Origin: Acidovorax delafieldii
Lineage (GTDB): Bacteria > Pseudomonadota > Gammaproteobacteria > Burkholderiales > Burkholderiaceae_C
Assembly (NCBI RefSeq): GCF_007993815.1
Contig: NZ_VJWE01000014.1
Location: forward strand, 62,001-126,000
Direction: 5' to 3'
Length of the DNA stretch: 64,000 nt
The position numbers were made by a program, and so were the translations under genes. The notes below the pieces were generated by a model. The model was given only the letters and a program-made list of their open reading frames with translations. It was not told the DNA's origin and did no database searches. This document shows, in pieces, positions 10,077 to 20,128 of the stretch. The stretch's first letter is position 1; every line of letters begins with the position of its first letter.

Positions 10077-12071
10077 TCAGTTGGTCTGGGCCAACTGATC
10101 CAGAATTGCCGGATTCTCCAGCGTGCTGGTGTCCTGGGTGATGGCCTCGCCCTTGGCAATGCTGCGCAGCAGGCGGCGCATGATCTTGCCGCTGCGGGTC
10201 TTGGGCAGGTTGTCGCCAAAGCGGATGTCCTTCGGCTTGGCAATGGGGCCAATCTCCTTGGCCACCCAGTTGCGCAGTTCGTTGGCGATCTGCTTGGCTT
10301 CCTCGCCGGTGGGGCGCGAGCGCTTGAGCACCACAAACGCACAGATAGCCTCACCGGTCACGTCGTCAGGGCGGCCCACCACAGCGGCTTCGGCCACGAG
10401 GTCGGTCTTGGCGACCAGGGCGGATTCGATCTCCATCGTACCCATGCGGTGGCCCGACACGTTCAGCACGTCGTCGATGCGGCCCGTGATGCGGAAGTAG
10501 CCCCGGTCGGCGCTGCGCACCGCGCCGTCACCCGCCAGGTAGTACCCCTTGAGTTCTTCGGGGAAGTAGCTCTTCTTGAAGCGCTCGGGGTCGTTCCAGA
10601 TGGTGCGGATCATGCTGGGCCAGGGCTTCTTGATGACCAGGATACCGCCCGAGCCATTGGGTACGTCGTTGCCCATTTCGTCCACGATGGCGGCCGTGAT
10701 GCCGGGCAGCGGCAGCGTGCAGCTACCGGGCACCAACGGTGTAGCACCCGGCAGCGGGGTGATGACGTGGCCGCCGGTTTCGGTCTGCCAGAAGGTGTCC
10801 ACGATGGGGCAGCGCTCGCCGCCCACGTTCTTGTGGTACCACATCCAGGCTTCTGGGTTGATGGGCTCGCCCACGCTGCCCAGGATGCGCAGGCTCGACA
10901 GGTCGGAACGTGCGGGGTGCACCGCCTCGTCGGCTTCGGCGGCCTTGATGAGCGAGCGGATGGCCGTGGGGGCAGTGTAGAAGATGGTGCACTTGTGGCG
11001 CTCGATCATCTGCCAGAAGCGACCCGCGTTCGGGAAGGTGGGGATACCTTCAAAGATGATCTGTGTGGCGCCTGCCGCCAGCGGGCCGTAGGCCACGTAG
11101 GTGTGGCCGGTGATCCAGCCGATGTCGGCCGTGCACCAGAACACATCATCGGCGCGCAGGTCGAACGTCCAGTCCATGGTCATCTTGGCCCACAGCAGGT
11201 AGCCGCCGGTGCTGTGCTGCACGCCCTTGGGCTTGCCGGTGGAGCCGCTGGTGTACAGGATGAACAGCGGGTGCTCGGCACCCACGGCCACCGGAGCGCA
11301 TTCGGTGCTTTGGCCTGCCAGTGCTTCGGCAAAGGTCTTGTCGCGCCCCGCCACCATGTTGCAGGCCGTGGCCGTGCGCTGGTAGACGAACACGTTGCGG
11401 ATGGTGTCGCAACCGCCCATGGCCAGGGCTTCATCAATGATGGCCTTGAGCGGCAGCTCCTTGCCGCCGCGCATCTGGTAGTTGGCAGTGATGACGGCCA
11501 CGGCACCGGCATCGATGATGCGCTCGTGCACGGCCTTGGCACTGAAGCCGCCAAACACCACGCTGTGCGTGGCGCCAATGCGGGCGCAGGCCTGCATGGC
11601 AATCACGCCCTCAATGGTCATGGGCATGTAGATCAGCACGCGGTCGCCCTTGGCCACACCATGGGCCTTGAGCGCGTTGGCAAACTGGCTCACTCGGGCC
11701 AGCAATTCCTTGTAGGTGATCTTGGTGACCGTGCCATCGTCGGCTTCAAAGATGATGGCCGTCTTGTTCTCGGTGGCGGTGCCGATGTGGCGGTCCAGGC
11801 AGTTGGCCGAGGCATTGAGTTCGCCATCGGCAAACCACTGGAAGAACGGCGCGTTGGACTCGTCCAGCGTGCGGGTGAAAGGCTTGGTCCACTGCAGATT
11901 GCCGCGTGCCTGGCGCGCCCAGAAGCCCTCGAAGTCCTTTTCGGCCTCGGCACACAGTGCGTCATACCCAGCCATGCCGGACACGCGCGCGGCTTTGACG
12001 ATGGCGTCCGAGGGCGGGAACACGCGGTTCTCAACCAGCACGGACTCGATGGCGGATGTGGGCGCACTCAT
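10077..12071 (-). CDS. acs: Acetyl-CoA synthetase (AMP-forming)
   Basis: Activates acetate to acetyl-CoA with ATP through acetyl-AMP; cytoplasmic, needed for growth on low acetate. The product is 664 residues against 652 for E. coli Acs. Family motifs in order are the P-loop-like [40 protein letters not shown], the hinge [18 protein letters not shown] and [10 protein letters not shown], which holds the lysine acetylated in regulation of this family. The start at 12071 is preceded by AGGAGACAACACC, a good ribosome site; the open frame extends further but that part is non-coding. It is divergent from the YqhA-family gene with a 213-base gap. Propionyl-CoA synthetase is related, but the length and motifs favour acetate. 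Confidence 0.95.
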   Translation of the reverse strand: MSAPTSAIESVLVENRVFPPSDAIVKAARVSGMAGYDALCAEAEKDFEGFWARQARGNLQWTKPFTRTLDESNAPFFQWFADGELNASANCLDRHIGTATENKTAIIFEADDGTVTKITYKELLARVSQFANALKAHGVAKGDRVLIYMPMTIEGVIAMQACARIGATHSVVFGGFSAKAVHERIIDAGAVAVITANYQMRGGKELPLKAIIDEALAMGGCDTIRNVFVYQRTATACNMVAGRDKTFAEALAGQSTECAPVAVGAEHPLFILYTSGSTGKPKGVQHSTGGYLLWAKMTMDWTFDLRADDVFWCTADIGWITGHTYVAYGPLAAGATQIIFEGIPTFPNAGRFWQMIERHKCTIFYTAPTAIRSLIKAAEADEAVHPARSDLSSLRILGSVGEPINPEAWMWYHKNVGGERCPIVDTFWQTETGGHVITPLPGATPLVPGSCTLPLPGITAAIVDEMGNDVPNGSGGILVIKKPWPSMIRTIWNDPERFKKSYFPEELKGYYLAGDGAVRSADRGYFRITGRIDDVLNVSGHRMGTMEIESALVAKTDLVAEAAVVGRPDDVTGEAICAFVVLKRSRPTGEEAKQIANELRNWVAKEIGPIAKPKDIRFGDNLPKTRSGKIMRRLLRSIAKGEAITQDTSTLENPAILDQLAQTN

Positions 12072-12284
12072 GGTGTTGTCTCCTGGATCTAATGGGAATT
12101 GGAATTGGGCGGTACTGTCGGGCGCGGCACTTACAGGCCACTGACTGGCGCGAAGCTTACAGAGTACGCCATTGCGGCGCGCCTGTCGCCAAGGGCCGGG
12201 CCACCGGCTGCGCAGACCCACCTGCCACCGCAGAGACATGCTGCCCCCCTAAAATCGCGCCTCCTGCAACCCTTTGCGAGTGCC

Positions 12285-12884
12285 ATGTCCTCTCCCCAAC
12301 ACAAGCCCCCAGCGCCACTGCGCCCCCTGCCTTCCATGATCTTCGCCAGCCGGTGGCTGCAACTGCCCCTGTATCTGGGCCTGATCCTGGCGCAGGCGGT
12401 GTATGTGTTCCATTTCTGGGTGGAACTGGTGCACCTGATCGAAGCCGCGTTTGGCAACACGGCGGCCCTGCAGAGCCTGGTGTCCAGCATTGGCTACAAG
12501 AGTGATTTCCAGGTCACCGCGCTCAACGAGACCATCATCATGCTGGTGGTGCTGGCGCTGATCGACGTGGTGATGATCTCCAACCTGCTGATCATGGTGA
12601 TCGTAGGTGGCTACGAGACCTTTGTCTCGCGCCTGCACCTGGAAGACCACCCCGACCAGCCCGAGTGGCTGAGCCATGTGAACGCCTCGGTGCTCAAGGT
12701 CAAGCTGGCCACCGCCATCATCGGCATCAGCTCCATCCACCTGCTCAAGACCTTCATCAACGCCGCCAACTACGACCTCAAGGTGCTGATGTGGCAGACC
12801 ATCATCCATGTGGTGTTCCTGCTCAGCGCCCTGGCGATCGCGCTGACCGACCGGCTGATGTCGCACTCGTCCGACAGCCACTGA
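12285..12884 (+). CDS. YqhA/UPF0114 family inner-membrane protein
   Basis: A 199-residue integral membrane protein of the YqhA (TIGR00645) family, function unknown. Hydrophobic stretches are [67 protein letters not shown] and [17 protein letters not shown], giving about four membrane spans. The family signature [25 protein letters not shown] is intact over its length. Start taken at the ATG giving MSSPQHK; an internal Met (MIFASRW) is possible and would give the E. coli YqhA length of about 164 more closely. Confidence 0.85.
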   Translation: MSSPQHKPPAPLRPLPSMIFASRWLQLPLYLGLILAQAVYVFHFWVELVHLIEAAFGNTAALQSLVSSIGYKSDFQVTALNETIIMLVVLALIDVVMISNLLIMVIVGGYETFVSRLHLEDHPDQPEWLSHVNASVLKVKLATAIIGISSIHLLKTFINAANYDLKVLMWQTIIHVVFLLSALAIALTDRLMSHSSDSH

Positions 12885-12932
12885 GCACGGCGGGAGTCCC
12901 TGGGCGGCCCTGCGCCGCTGCGCCTGCCCAGG

Positions 12933-13000
12933 GCAAAATATCAGTCAAAACTGCCCATAGCGCTAGTGGAATATGCGCTGGCAGCTATCAAATTTGAAGT
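12933..13000 (+). repeat. Dispersed ~60 bp repeat, copy B
   Basis: Intergenic copy with the words GTCAAAACTGCCC, AGCGCTAGTG, ATATGCGCTGG and CAGCTATCAAATTTGA in that order. I use it as the reference for the family because it is the most complete. It lies between the YqhA-family gene and the intradiol-dioxygenase-like gene. Confidence 0.75.
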
Positions 13001-13095
13001 AGGCACACTTCAGCAGGCAGCGCCCGGCGGCGCTCCCAGATTTCTCCTCAATCGGTAGGCACAGTGCGGAGCAGACCCACCCGAAGGAGAAATCC

Positions 13096-14004
13096 ATGCC
13101 CCCTCTGTCCTCTATCGCTCCGACCGCCGCCACGGCACCTGCACCCGCCGCTACGGACTCCCCCACCCCACCCACCGCCACCAGCCGCCGCCTGGCATTG
13201 AGCGCGCTGGGCTCCCTGGGCGTTGCCACGCTGTGGGGCTGCGGCGGAGGTGGCGACAGTTCCAGCGCCGACGCTGGCACTGGCACAGACTCCGGCTCGG
13301 GCACGGGCAGCGGTACCGATTCAGGGACCGGCACGGGAACGGGCACCGGCACAACCACCACCTGTTCCGTCGTGCCCGAGGAAACCGCCGGCCCCTACCC
13401 TGCCGATGGCTCCACGGCCAGCAACAACACCTACAACGTGCTCGCGCTCAGCGGCATCGTGCGTTCGGACATCCGCAGCTCGGTGGGTTCGTCCACCCAG
13501 GTCAGCGGTGTGCCGCTGTCCATCACCATCACTTTGACCAACACCAAGGCCAGCTGCGCACCGCTGTCGGGGTACGCCATTTACCTGTGGCATTGCACGC
13601 AAGACGGCAACTACTCCGTCTATTCCTCCAACAACATCGCCGACAACTACCTGCGCGGCGTGCAGGCCACGGATGCCAACGGCACCGTGACGTTCACCAC
13701 CATCGTGCCGGGCTGCTATGCGGGCCGCATGCCCCACATGCACTTGGAGATTTACCCCACGCTGGCGTCGGCGACCAAGGCCGCCAACAAGATCAAGACC
13801 ACGCAGCTGGCGTTCCCCACCGCACTGCTCAGCAGCATCTACAGCAGCAATTCGGGCTACAGCGCCAGCGTGCGCAACCTGGCCTCCATGTCGTTTGCCA
13901 CCGACAACGTCTTCAGCGATGGCACCACGCTGGAGATGACCACCATGCAGGCCAACACCGGTGGCGGCTACTCGGCCAGCATCACGATTTCGATCGCGGT
14001 CTGA
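13096..14004 (+). CDS. Exported intradiol dioxygenase-like lipoprotein
   Basis: A 302-residue protein. The N-terminus carries a twin-arginine signal (SRRLALSALGSLG) ending in a lipobox-like TLWGC, so it is probably a Tat-exported lipoprotein. A long Gly/Thr/Ser/Asp linker (13279-13363) follows. The rest is an intradiol ring-cleavage dioxygenase-type beta-sandwich: the entry motif VPEETAGPYP, WHCTQDGNYSVYS with the first Tyr ligand, and IVPGCYAGRMPHMHLEIYP with the second Tyr and two His ligands. All four non-haem Fe(III) ligands therefore appear present. Cytoplasmic catechol and protocatechuate dioxygenases have no export signal; exported homologues of this kind are mostly uncharacterised. 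It is first in a rightward run with a small periplasmic protein and BaeSR-type genes. Confidence 0.82.
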   Translation: MPPLSSIAPTAATAPAPAATDSPTPPTATSRRLALSALGSLGVATLWGCGGGGDSSSADAGTGTDSGSGTGSGTDSGTGTGTGTGTTTTCSVVPEETAGPYPADGSTASNNTYNVLALSGIVRSDIRSSVGSSTQVSGVPLSITITLTNTKASCAPLSGYAIYLWHCTQDGNYSVYSSNNIADNYLRGVQATDANGTVTFTTIVPGCYAGRMPHMHLEIYPTLASATKAANKIKTTQLAFPTALLSSIYSSNSGYSASVRNLASMSFATDNVFSDGTTLEMTTMQANTGGGYSASITISIAV

Positions 14005-14057
14005 GCCCCTCGTTTCTTCCATTCACCCTGTTGTTTCGATCTCCAGAAAGACGTCCG

Positions 14058-14336
14058 ATGTTCAAGATCCACACCCTTTTGGCCGCACTGGCCCTCGCAT
14101 CCATCGCCGCAGCATTCCCCAGCCACGCCCAGCCATCCCGCGGCACGCCGCCCGCCCCGCCACCCGAGGCCTACGCCGCCTGCAAGGGCAAGACAGAAGG
14201 CGCCTCCGTCACGCTGACCATGCCCGACGGCAGAAGCCTCGCAGGCACTTGCCGCACAATGGACGGCACCCTGGTGGCCATGCCCGCTGGCGGGCCCGGT
14301 GGCCCCGGCGCAGGTGGCCCGCCCCCCGCCCGCTGA
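14058..14336 (+). CDS. Small exported Pro/Gly-rich hypothetical protein
   Basis: A 92-residue protein with a clear signal peptide (MFKIHTLLAALALASIAAAFPSHA), cut near residue 24. The short mature part has two cysteines (AACKGKTEG and AGTCRTMDG) that could form a disulfide, the phrase VTLTMPDGRSLAG, and a Pro/Gly-rich end. I do not recognise a named family. It lies between the intradiol-like gene and the sensor kinase, 7 bases before the latter, which suggests a periplasmic partner of the kinase; that is inference. Confidence 0.75.
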   Translation: MFKIHTLLAALALASIAAAFPSHAQPSRGTPPAPPPEAYAACKGKTEGASVTLTMPDGRSLAGTCRTMDGTLVAMPAGGPGGPGAGGPPPAR

Positions 14337-14342
14337 CCCACC

Positions 14343-15966
14343 ATGCCGCCCCTGCGCTCCCTCGTCTCCGTGCCCCATCTGACGCTGCACCGCAAAGCCT
14401 TCATCGCCCTGGCCGCCCTGCTGCTGGCGTTGTTGCTGATCTTTGTGGGGTTCTCGCGCCTGGGCCTGCAGCGGGGCCTGGGGCCGTATGTGGCCGAGAT
14501 CGAGCTGGCCCGCATGGACTGGCTGGCCGAGCGCCTGCAGGCCCACCACACCCAGGCAGGCGGCTGGGACAGCCTGCGGGGGCAGTCGTCCCTGTGGGGA
14601 CGGCTGACCCACCCGGGCGGCGGTCCACGCGGGCCGGGTGGCGCCCGCCCCCCCCAGCGGCTCGCCGCCCGGCCTCCCGTCGGAGCCTCCTGGCACGACC
14701 ACCCCCCCTCCTTCCAATGCCAGTGACAGTGGCCGTGGCGCCGACCTTGGCAACAGCCCGCCCCCACCTCCACCCGGCGACCTGCGCCCCCTGGACCGGG
14801 ACCCAGCGCCACCCCAGCGCCACCCGGATGACATCTACCCCCGCCTGGGCCTGCTCGATGCACAAGATCAGCTGGTCGCAGGCACACCGCCCCAGCCGGG
14901 AGGCGCACGCCTGGCGTTGCGTGGCGCCGGTGGCCAGACCATCGGGCACCTGGTGCTGGCACCCCCGCAGGGCGTGCGCAGCGAGGCCGACCAGGCCTTT
15001 CTGGCCCAGCACCTGGGCTTCGTGGCGTGGACGGGCCTGGTCGGCCTGGCCCTGGCGCTGGTCCTGTCGGGCTGGCTCGCACGGCGCTGGCTGGCCCCGG
15101 TCGAGGCCCTGGCCACTGGCGCACGCGGCATTGCGCAGGGCCACCTGCACACCCGCGTGCCCGTGCACGGCAATGACGAACTGGCCCAGCTGGCCCGCAC
15201 CTTCAACACCATGGCCGAACAACTGGGCAGCATCGAAGCCAGCCGCCGCCAATGGCTGGGCGACGTGGCCCACGAGCTGCGCACGCCCCTGGCCGCCATG
15301 CGCGCCGAGATCGAGGCTGTGCAGGATGGCATCCGCCCCTTTGACGACAAGACCGCGCTGCGCCTGCACCGGCAGGTGATGCGCCTGATCCAGCTGGTGG
15401 GCGACCTGCGTGCCAGCCTGGATGCAGTCGGCACCAGTGCACCCTCGGCCCAGGTGCCCGTGCACCCGCTGTCGCTGCTGAACGAAGCGCTGACCTCCAT
15501 GCGCCCCCGCCTGGCGCAGGCGGGCATCGATGTGGACACCGGCGGCCTGGATGCCCTGGCCGCACCAGGCGCCGCCCAGCCGGCCCCCCTGGTGCGCGGC
15601 GACGCGCAGCAGCTGCACCAGGTGTTTTTGAACCTGCTGGAAAACAGCCTGCGCTACACCGACGCGGGCGGCCTGCTGCGCATTGCGGCGCGCCTGCTGC
15701 CACCGGCCGATGGAGACCCCCAGCTGCAGGTGCAGCTGGACGACAGTGCGCCCGGCGTGCCCGCGCACGAGCTGCCCCGTATCTTTGAGCGCCTGTACCG
15801 CGCAGAAACCTCGCGCAACCGCGACCACGGCGGATCAGGCCTGGGCCTGGCGATCTGCCGCGCCATCGTGCTTGCCCACGGCGGCACGCTGACGGCCGAG
15901 GCATCGCCCCTGGGCGGGCTGCGCATCACACTGAACTTGCCCCTTCTGGACAACCCGGCACCATGA
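14343..15966 (+). pseudogene. baeS: BaeS-like sensor histidine kinase, split by frameshift
   Basis: Two overlapping frames together make one kinase. The first (from ATG 14343) holds membrane span 1 (FIALAALLLALLLIFVGFS) and the start of the periplasmic region, then stops at 14726. The second, open from about 14638, holds the rest of the periplasmic part, span 2 (GLVGLALALVLSGWLARRW), HAMP, the H-box DVAHELRTPLAAMRAEIEA, N-box LNLLENSLRYT and G-boxes DSAPGVPAHEL and GGSGLGLAICRA. The switch is +1 and falls in a Pro/Gly linker containing a run of eight C (14648-14655) and another of seven (14702-14708). One base fewer in the first run would restore a single frame. Sequencing error, recent mutation or phase variation are all possible. 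The H-box and paired regulator match BaeSR (envelope stress). Its end overlaps baeR (ATGA). Confidence 0.78.
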
Positions 15967-16673
15967 GCCCACGCATCCTTGTCGTCGAAGACGAACCCGA
16001 CATCGCCGCCATCGTGGTGGATTACCTGCGCCACGCGGGCTATGCGGTGGAGCACCAGGCCGAGGGCCGCGCCGCGCTGGCGAGCATGCTCACCACGCCG
16101 CCCGACCTCACGCTGCTGGACATCATGCTGCCCGGCATCGACGGGCTGGAGATATTGCGCCAGGCGCGGCGCCACACGCAGCACCCCATCATCATGCTCA
16201 CCGCCAGGGTGGAAGAGGTGGACCGCCTCATCGGGCTGGAGCTGGGCGCCGACGACTACATCTGCAAGCCGTTTTCGCCGCGCGAGGTGGTGGCCCGTGT
16301 CAAGGCCGTGCTGCGCCGCACCGCCGCAGCGCAGGAGGTTTCCTCCGCCAGCACACCACTTGCCGCCTTGATGCTGGACGAGTCGCACTGGCAGGCCATG
16401 CTGCATGGCACGCCGCTGGGCCTCACGCGGCGCGAGTTCAAGCTGCTGCAGGTGCTGGCGCGCCAGCGGGGCCGCATCTTCTCGCGCGCCCAGCTGCTCG
16501 ACCAGGCCTATGACGACACGCTGGACGTGAACGAGCGCGCCATCGACAGCCACATCAAGAACCTGCGCAAGAAGCTCAAAGCCGCCAGCACGGACGGCAG
16601 CGACTGGATCCGCTCGGTGTATGGCGTAGGCTTTGCGCTGGACCCGAACCACGAGGGCCCGCCAGCGGCCTGA
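15963..16673 (+). CDS. baeR: BaeR-like response regulator (OmpR/PhoB family)
   Basis: A 236-residue two-domain regulator. The receiver domain has the acidic pair in VVEDEPD, the phospho-acceptor Asp in LLDIMLPGIDG and the conserved Lys in DDYICKPFSPREVVARV, a stretch very like E. coli BaeR. The C-terminal winged helix runs from about residue 130 and ends YGVGFALDP. The start overlaps the kinase stop by four bases (ATGA), so the pair is coupled. BaeR controls efflux and envelope genes in enterics; here the linked genes are an exported intradiol-like lipoprotein and a small periplasmic protein, which are the likeliest local targets. Confidence 0.9.
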   Translation: MSPRILVVEDEPDIAAIVVDYLRHAGYAVEHQAEGRAALASMLTTPPDLTLLDIMLPGIDGLEILRQARRHTQHPIIMLTARVEEVDRLIGLELGADDYICKPFSPREVVARVKAVLRRTAAAQEVSSASTPLAALMLDESHWQAMLHGTPLGLTRREFKLLQVLARQRGRIFSRAQLLDQAYDDTLDVNERAIDSHIKNLRKKLKAASTDGSDWIRSVYGVGFALDPNHEGPPAA

Positions 16674-16710
16674 CGGGCAGGCTGCCAGCGACACCCCCGG
16701 GGCCGACAAC

Positions 16711-16772
16711 TATCAATTTAATAGCTACCCAGGCATGTAGTACTAGCGCTACCGGCGCATTTGACTCAAAAA
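16711..16772 (-). repeat. Dispersed ~60 bp repeat, copy C
   Basis: Inverted relative to copy B: the minus strand reads GAGTCAAATGCGCCGG, TAGCGCTAGTAC and GGGTAGCTATTAAATTGATA. It lies in the 132-base gap between convergent baeR and fumC. Confidence 0.75.
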
Positions 16773-16805
16773 CGCCACGGTAACCCCCCAAACAGCCCTG
16801 CAGAC

Positions 16806-18215
16806 TCAGCGCCCCACCATCTGCGCAGGCACCACCCACTGGTCAAACTGCTCGCCCGTCACATGCCCCGAGGCCACGGCGGCGGCGCGCAGGCTGGTGC
16901 CCTCCTTGTGCGCCTTCTTGGCAATGAAGGCGGCCTTGTCGTAGCCGATGTGGGGGTTGAGTGCCGTCACCAGCATCAGCGACTGCTCCACCAGGTCGTT
17001 GATGCGCGCCTGGTTGGGCTCGATGCCCACGGCGCAGTGCTCGTTGAAGCTAGCCATGCCATCGGCCAGCAAGCGCACGCTCTGCAGGAAGTTGTGGATC
17101 ACCATCGGGCGGAACACGTTCAGCTCGAAGTTGCCCGAGGCCCCGCCGATGTTGATGGCCACGTCGTTGCCCAGCACCTGCGCGCACAGCATGGTCAGCG
17201 CCTCGCACTGCGTGGGGTTGACCTTGCCCGGCATGATGGACGAGCCCGGCTCGTTCTCGGGGATGGTGATCTCGCCCAGCCCACTGCGCGGGCCGCTGGC
17301 CAGCCAGCGCACGTCGTTGGCAATCTTCATCAGGCTGGCCGCCAGGGTCTTGAGCGCGCCATGGGCATGCACCAGCGCATCGCAGCTGGCCAGGGCCTCG
17401 AACTTGTTGGGGGCGGTGACCAGCGGCAGGCCGGTCAGGTCGGCCAATTCCTTGGCCACGGCCTGCGCATAACCGGCGGGGGCATTGAGCCCGGTGCCCA
17501 CGGCCGTGCCTCCCAGCGCCAGTTCGCCCAGGTGGGGCAGCGCGGCACGCACATGCTGCTCGCCATGCTGCAGTTGCGCCACCCAGCCCGAGATCTCCTG
17601 GCCCAGCGTGAGCGGCGTGGCGTCCTGCAGGTGGGTGCGGCCGATCTTCACGATGCCGTCAAACGCCTTGGCCTTGGCCGCCAGTGTGGTGCGCAGGCCG
17701 TGCAGCGCGGGCAGCAGGCGGTGCATCAGTGCGTCCACCGCCGCCAGATGCATGGCTGTGGGGAACACGTCGTTGCTCGACTGGCTCTTGTTCACCTCGT
17801 CGTTGGGGTGCACCAGCCGCGCTTCGCCGCGCGGGCCACCCAGCAGCTCGCTCGCCCGGTTGGCCAGCACCTCGTTCATGTTCATGTTGGTCTGCGTGCC
17901 CGATCCGGTCTGCCACACCACCAGCGGAAACTCCTGCAGGTGACCGCCTTCGATCACCTCGTCTGCCGCCGCCACGATGGCCGTGGTCTTGGCCGCGTCG
18001 AGCAGGCCTAGCGCGTTGTTCACATAGGCGCTGGCCCGCTTGACCTGCGCCAGCGCCCGGATCAGCTCCGGCGCCATGCGCTCGCCCGAGATGGCGAAGT
18101 GGTGCAGCGAGCGCTGTGTCTGCGCCCCCCACAGGCGCTGGGCAGGCACATCGATGGGGCCGAAGGTGTCTTTTTCGGTACGGTATGCGGTCGCGTCGGG
18201 GGTAGAGGTCTTCAC
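16806..18215 (-). CDS. fumC: Class II fumarate hydratase
   Basis: Oxygen-stable, iron-free fumarase of the citric acid cycle, a homotetramer converting fumarate to malate. The product is 469 residues (E. coli FumC 467). Conserved blocks are [19 protein letters not shown] [30 protein letters not shown], the [16 protein letters not shown] active-site region and the superfamily signature [13 protein letters not shown] with the catalytic Ser loop. The start is a GTG ([11 protein letters not shown]); the longer open frame upstream has no ATG with family similarity. It is divergent from a class I fumarase, 170 bases away. Confidence 0.95.
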   Translation of the reverse strand: MKTSTPDATAYRTEKDTFGPIDVPAQRLWGAQTQRSLHHFAISGERMAPELIRALAQVKRASAYVNNALGLLDAAKTTAIVAAADEVIEGGHLQEFPLVVWQTGSGTQTNMNMNEVLANRASELLGGPRGEARLVHPNDEVNKSQSSNDVFPTAMHLAAVDALMHRLLPALHGLRTTLAAKAKAFDGIVKIGRTHLQDATPLTLGQEISGWVAQLQHGEQHVRAALPHLGELALGGTAVGTGLNAPAGYAQAVAKELADLTGLPLVTAPNKFEALASCDALVHAHGALKTLAASLMKIANDVRWLASGPRSGLGEITIPENEPGSSIMPGKVNPTQCEALTMLCAQVLGNDVAINIGGASGNFELNVFRPMVIHNFLQSVRLLADGMASFNEHCAVGIEPNQARINDLVEQSLMLVTALNPHIGYDKAAFIAKKAHKEGTSLRAAAVASGHVTGEQFDQWVVPAQMVGR

Positions 18216-18385
18216 GGTGGGGCCTTGCGCGCTCGGTGAGCGGATGGGAATGAATGAAACACCAGCCCGCAGCATACCCACCGAAGGCCATGGCGCGCTA
18301 CCACCCCCCATCGCCCCTGACAGGCCCGCGCAAGCCCGCCGGGAGATAATTCGGGGTTCGCGTTTTCCCTAAAACCCCCACCGCC

Positions 18386-19954
18386 ATGACCACGACGACC
18401 ATTCGCCAAGAAGACCTGATCGAATCCATTGCCGGCGCACTGCAGTACATCAGCTACTACCACCCCACCGACTACATCGCCCACCTGGCCCGCGCCTACG
18501 AGCGCGAGAAGAGTCCGGCGGCCAAGGATGCGATCGCCCAGATCCTGACCAACAGCAAGATGAGCGCCACCGGCCAGCGCCCCATCTGCCAGGACACCGG
18601 CATCGTCAACGTGTTCCTGAAAGTGGGCATGGACGTGCGCTGGGAAGGCTTCAGCGGCAGCCTGGACGACGCCATCAACGAAGGCGTGCGCCGGGGCTAC
18701 AACCACCCCGACAACACGCTACGCGCCTCGGTCGTGGCCGATCCGCAGTTCGCCCGCAAGAACACCAAGGACAACACCCCTGCCGTGATCTTCACCGAGA
18801 TCGTGCCCGGCAACACTGTGGACATCACCGTGGCAGCCAAGGGCGGCGGCTCGGAGAACAAGTCCAAGATGTACATGCTCAACCCCGGCGACAACGTGGT
18901 GGACTGGGTGCTCAAGACCGTGCCCACCATGGGCGCTGGCTGGTGCCCGCCCGGCATGCTGGGCATCGGCATTGGCGGTACGGCCGAAAAGGCCGTGCTC
19001 ATGGCCAAGGAAAGCCTGATGGACGACCTGGACATGTACGAACTGCAGGCCAAGGCCGAAGCCGCCAAGACCGGCGGCCCCGCGCTCGACAAGGTCGAAG
19101 AGCTGCGCCTGGAGCTGTTTGAAAAGGTCAACGCGCTGGGCATTGGCGCGCAAGGCCTGGGCGGCCTGACCACGGTGCTGGACGTCAAGATCAAGATGTA
19201 CCCCACACACGCAGCCAGCAAGCCGATTGCGATGATCCCCAACTGCGCCGCCACACGCCACGCGCACTTCGTCATGGACGGCTCGGGCCCCGTGTACCTC
19301 ACGCCCCCGAGCCTCGACCTGTGGCCCAACGTGAACTGGGCGCCCGACTACAACAAGAGCAAGAAGGTCAACCTGGACACCCTGACCAAGGAAGAAGTGG
19401 CCAGCTGGAAGCCCGGCGACACGCTGCTGCTCAACGGCAAGATGCTCACGGGCCGTGATGCTGCGCACAAGCGCATCCAGGACATGCTGGCCAAGGGCGA
19501 GAAACTGCCTGTGGACTTCACCAACCGCGTCATCTACTACGTGGGCCCTGTGGACCCCGTCAAGGGCGAGGCCGTGGGCCCTGCAGGCCCCACAACCGCC
19601 ACGCGCATGGACGGATTCACCGAGATGATGCTGGCCCAGACTGGCCTCATCGCCATGGTGGGCAAGGCCGAGCGCGGCCCGGTCGCCATCGAGGCCATCA
19701 AGAAGCACCAGAGCGCCTACCTGATGGCCGTGGGTGGCGCCGCCTACCTGGTCTCCAAGGCCATCAAGACCGCCAAGGTCGTGGGCTTTGAAGACCTGGG
19801 CATGGAAGCCATCTACGAATTCGACGTGGTGGACATGCCCGTGACCGTGGCTGTGGACGCCGGTGGCACCAGCGCCCACATCACGGGCCCTGCCGAGTGG
19901 CAAAAGCGCATCGCCTCGGGCGAGTTCAAGGGCATCGGCGTCGCCGCAGCCTGA
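18386..19954 (+). CDS. fumA: Class I fumarate hydratase ([4Fe-4S])
   Basis: Iron-sulfur fumarase, 522 residues in a single chain (alpha and beta parts fused). The three cysteines that bind the [4Fe-4S] cluster are present: PICQDTG (Cys68), GWCPPGMLGIGIGG (Cys187) and PNCAATRHAHF (Cys287). The beta part includes GPTTATRMDGF and MEAIYEFDVVDMPVTVAVD near the C-terminus. The length is slightly below E. coli FumA (548). It does the same reaction as the divergent FumC; class I enzymes are oxygen- and iron-sensitive, so the pair probably serves different iron or redox conditions. It ends at a strong terminator. Some class I enzymes act on mesaconate or tartrate, which cannot be excluded. Confidence 0.94.
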   Translation: MTTTTIRQEDLIESIAGALQYISYYHPTDYIAHLARAYEREKSPAAKDAIAQILTNSKMSATGQRPICQDTGIVNVFLKVGMDVRWEGFSGSLDDAINEGVRRGYNHPDNTLRASVVADPQFARKNTKDNTPAVIFTEIVPGNTVDITVAAKGGGSENKSKMYMLNPGDNVVDWVLKTVPTMGAGWCPPGMLGIGIGGTAEKAVLMAKESLMDDLDMYELQAKAEAAKTGGPALDKVEELRLELFEKVNALGIGAQGLGGLTTVLDVKIKMYPTHAASKPIAMIPNCAATRHAHFVMDGSGPVYLTPPSLDLWPNVNWAPDYNKSKKVNLDTLTKEEVASWKPGDTLLLNGKMLTGRDAAHKRIQDMLAKGEKLPVDFTNRVIYYVGPVDPVKGEAVGPAGPTTATRMDGFTEMMLAQTGLIAMVGKAERGPVAIEAIKKHQSAYLMAVGGAAYLVSKAIKTAKVVGFEDLGMEAIYEFDVVDMPVTVAVDAGGTSAHITGPAEWQKRIASGEFKGIGVAAA

Positions 19955-20015
19955 TGCGCGTTGGTGTGGCAGGGCCCGCGAGGTGCCCGCCACAACACAA
20001 GGTGCAATGACAAGG

Positions 20016-20038
20016 AACCGCCTTCGGGCGGTTTTTTT
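20016..20038 (+). terminator. Rho-independent terminator of the class I fumarase gene
   Basis: AACCGCC (20016-20022), a TTCG tetraloop and GGCGGTT (20027-20033), running into seven T (20032-20038). This is a textbook intrinsic terminator 62 bases after the stop codon. Confidence 0.92.
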
Positions 20039-20128
20039 GTGGCCGCCCCGACGCACATCCCTGCATACTGTTCGGCAAAAATACGGGCTCGGCCCGACTC
20101 CTCTTAATCGGCGTTTGCCGCCCCCACC

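Noticed and set aside
13279-13363. Gly-Thr/Ser tandem coding repeat, considered as CRISPR-like or a microsatellite switch
   Set aside because: Irregular units without spacers, in frame, and typical of a lipoprotein linker.
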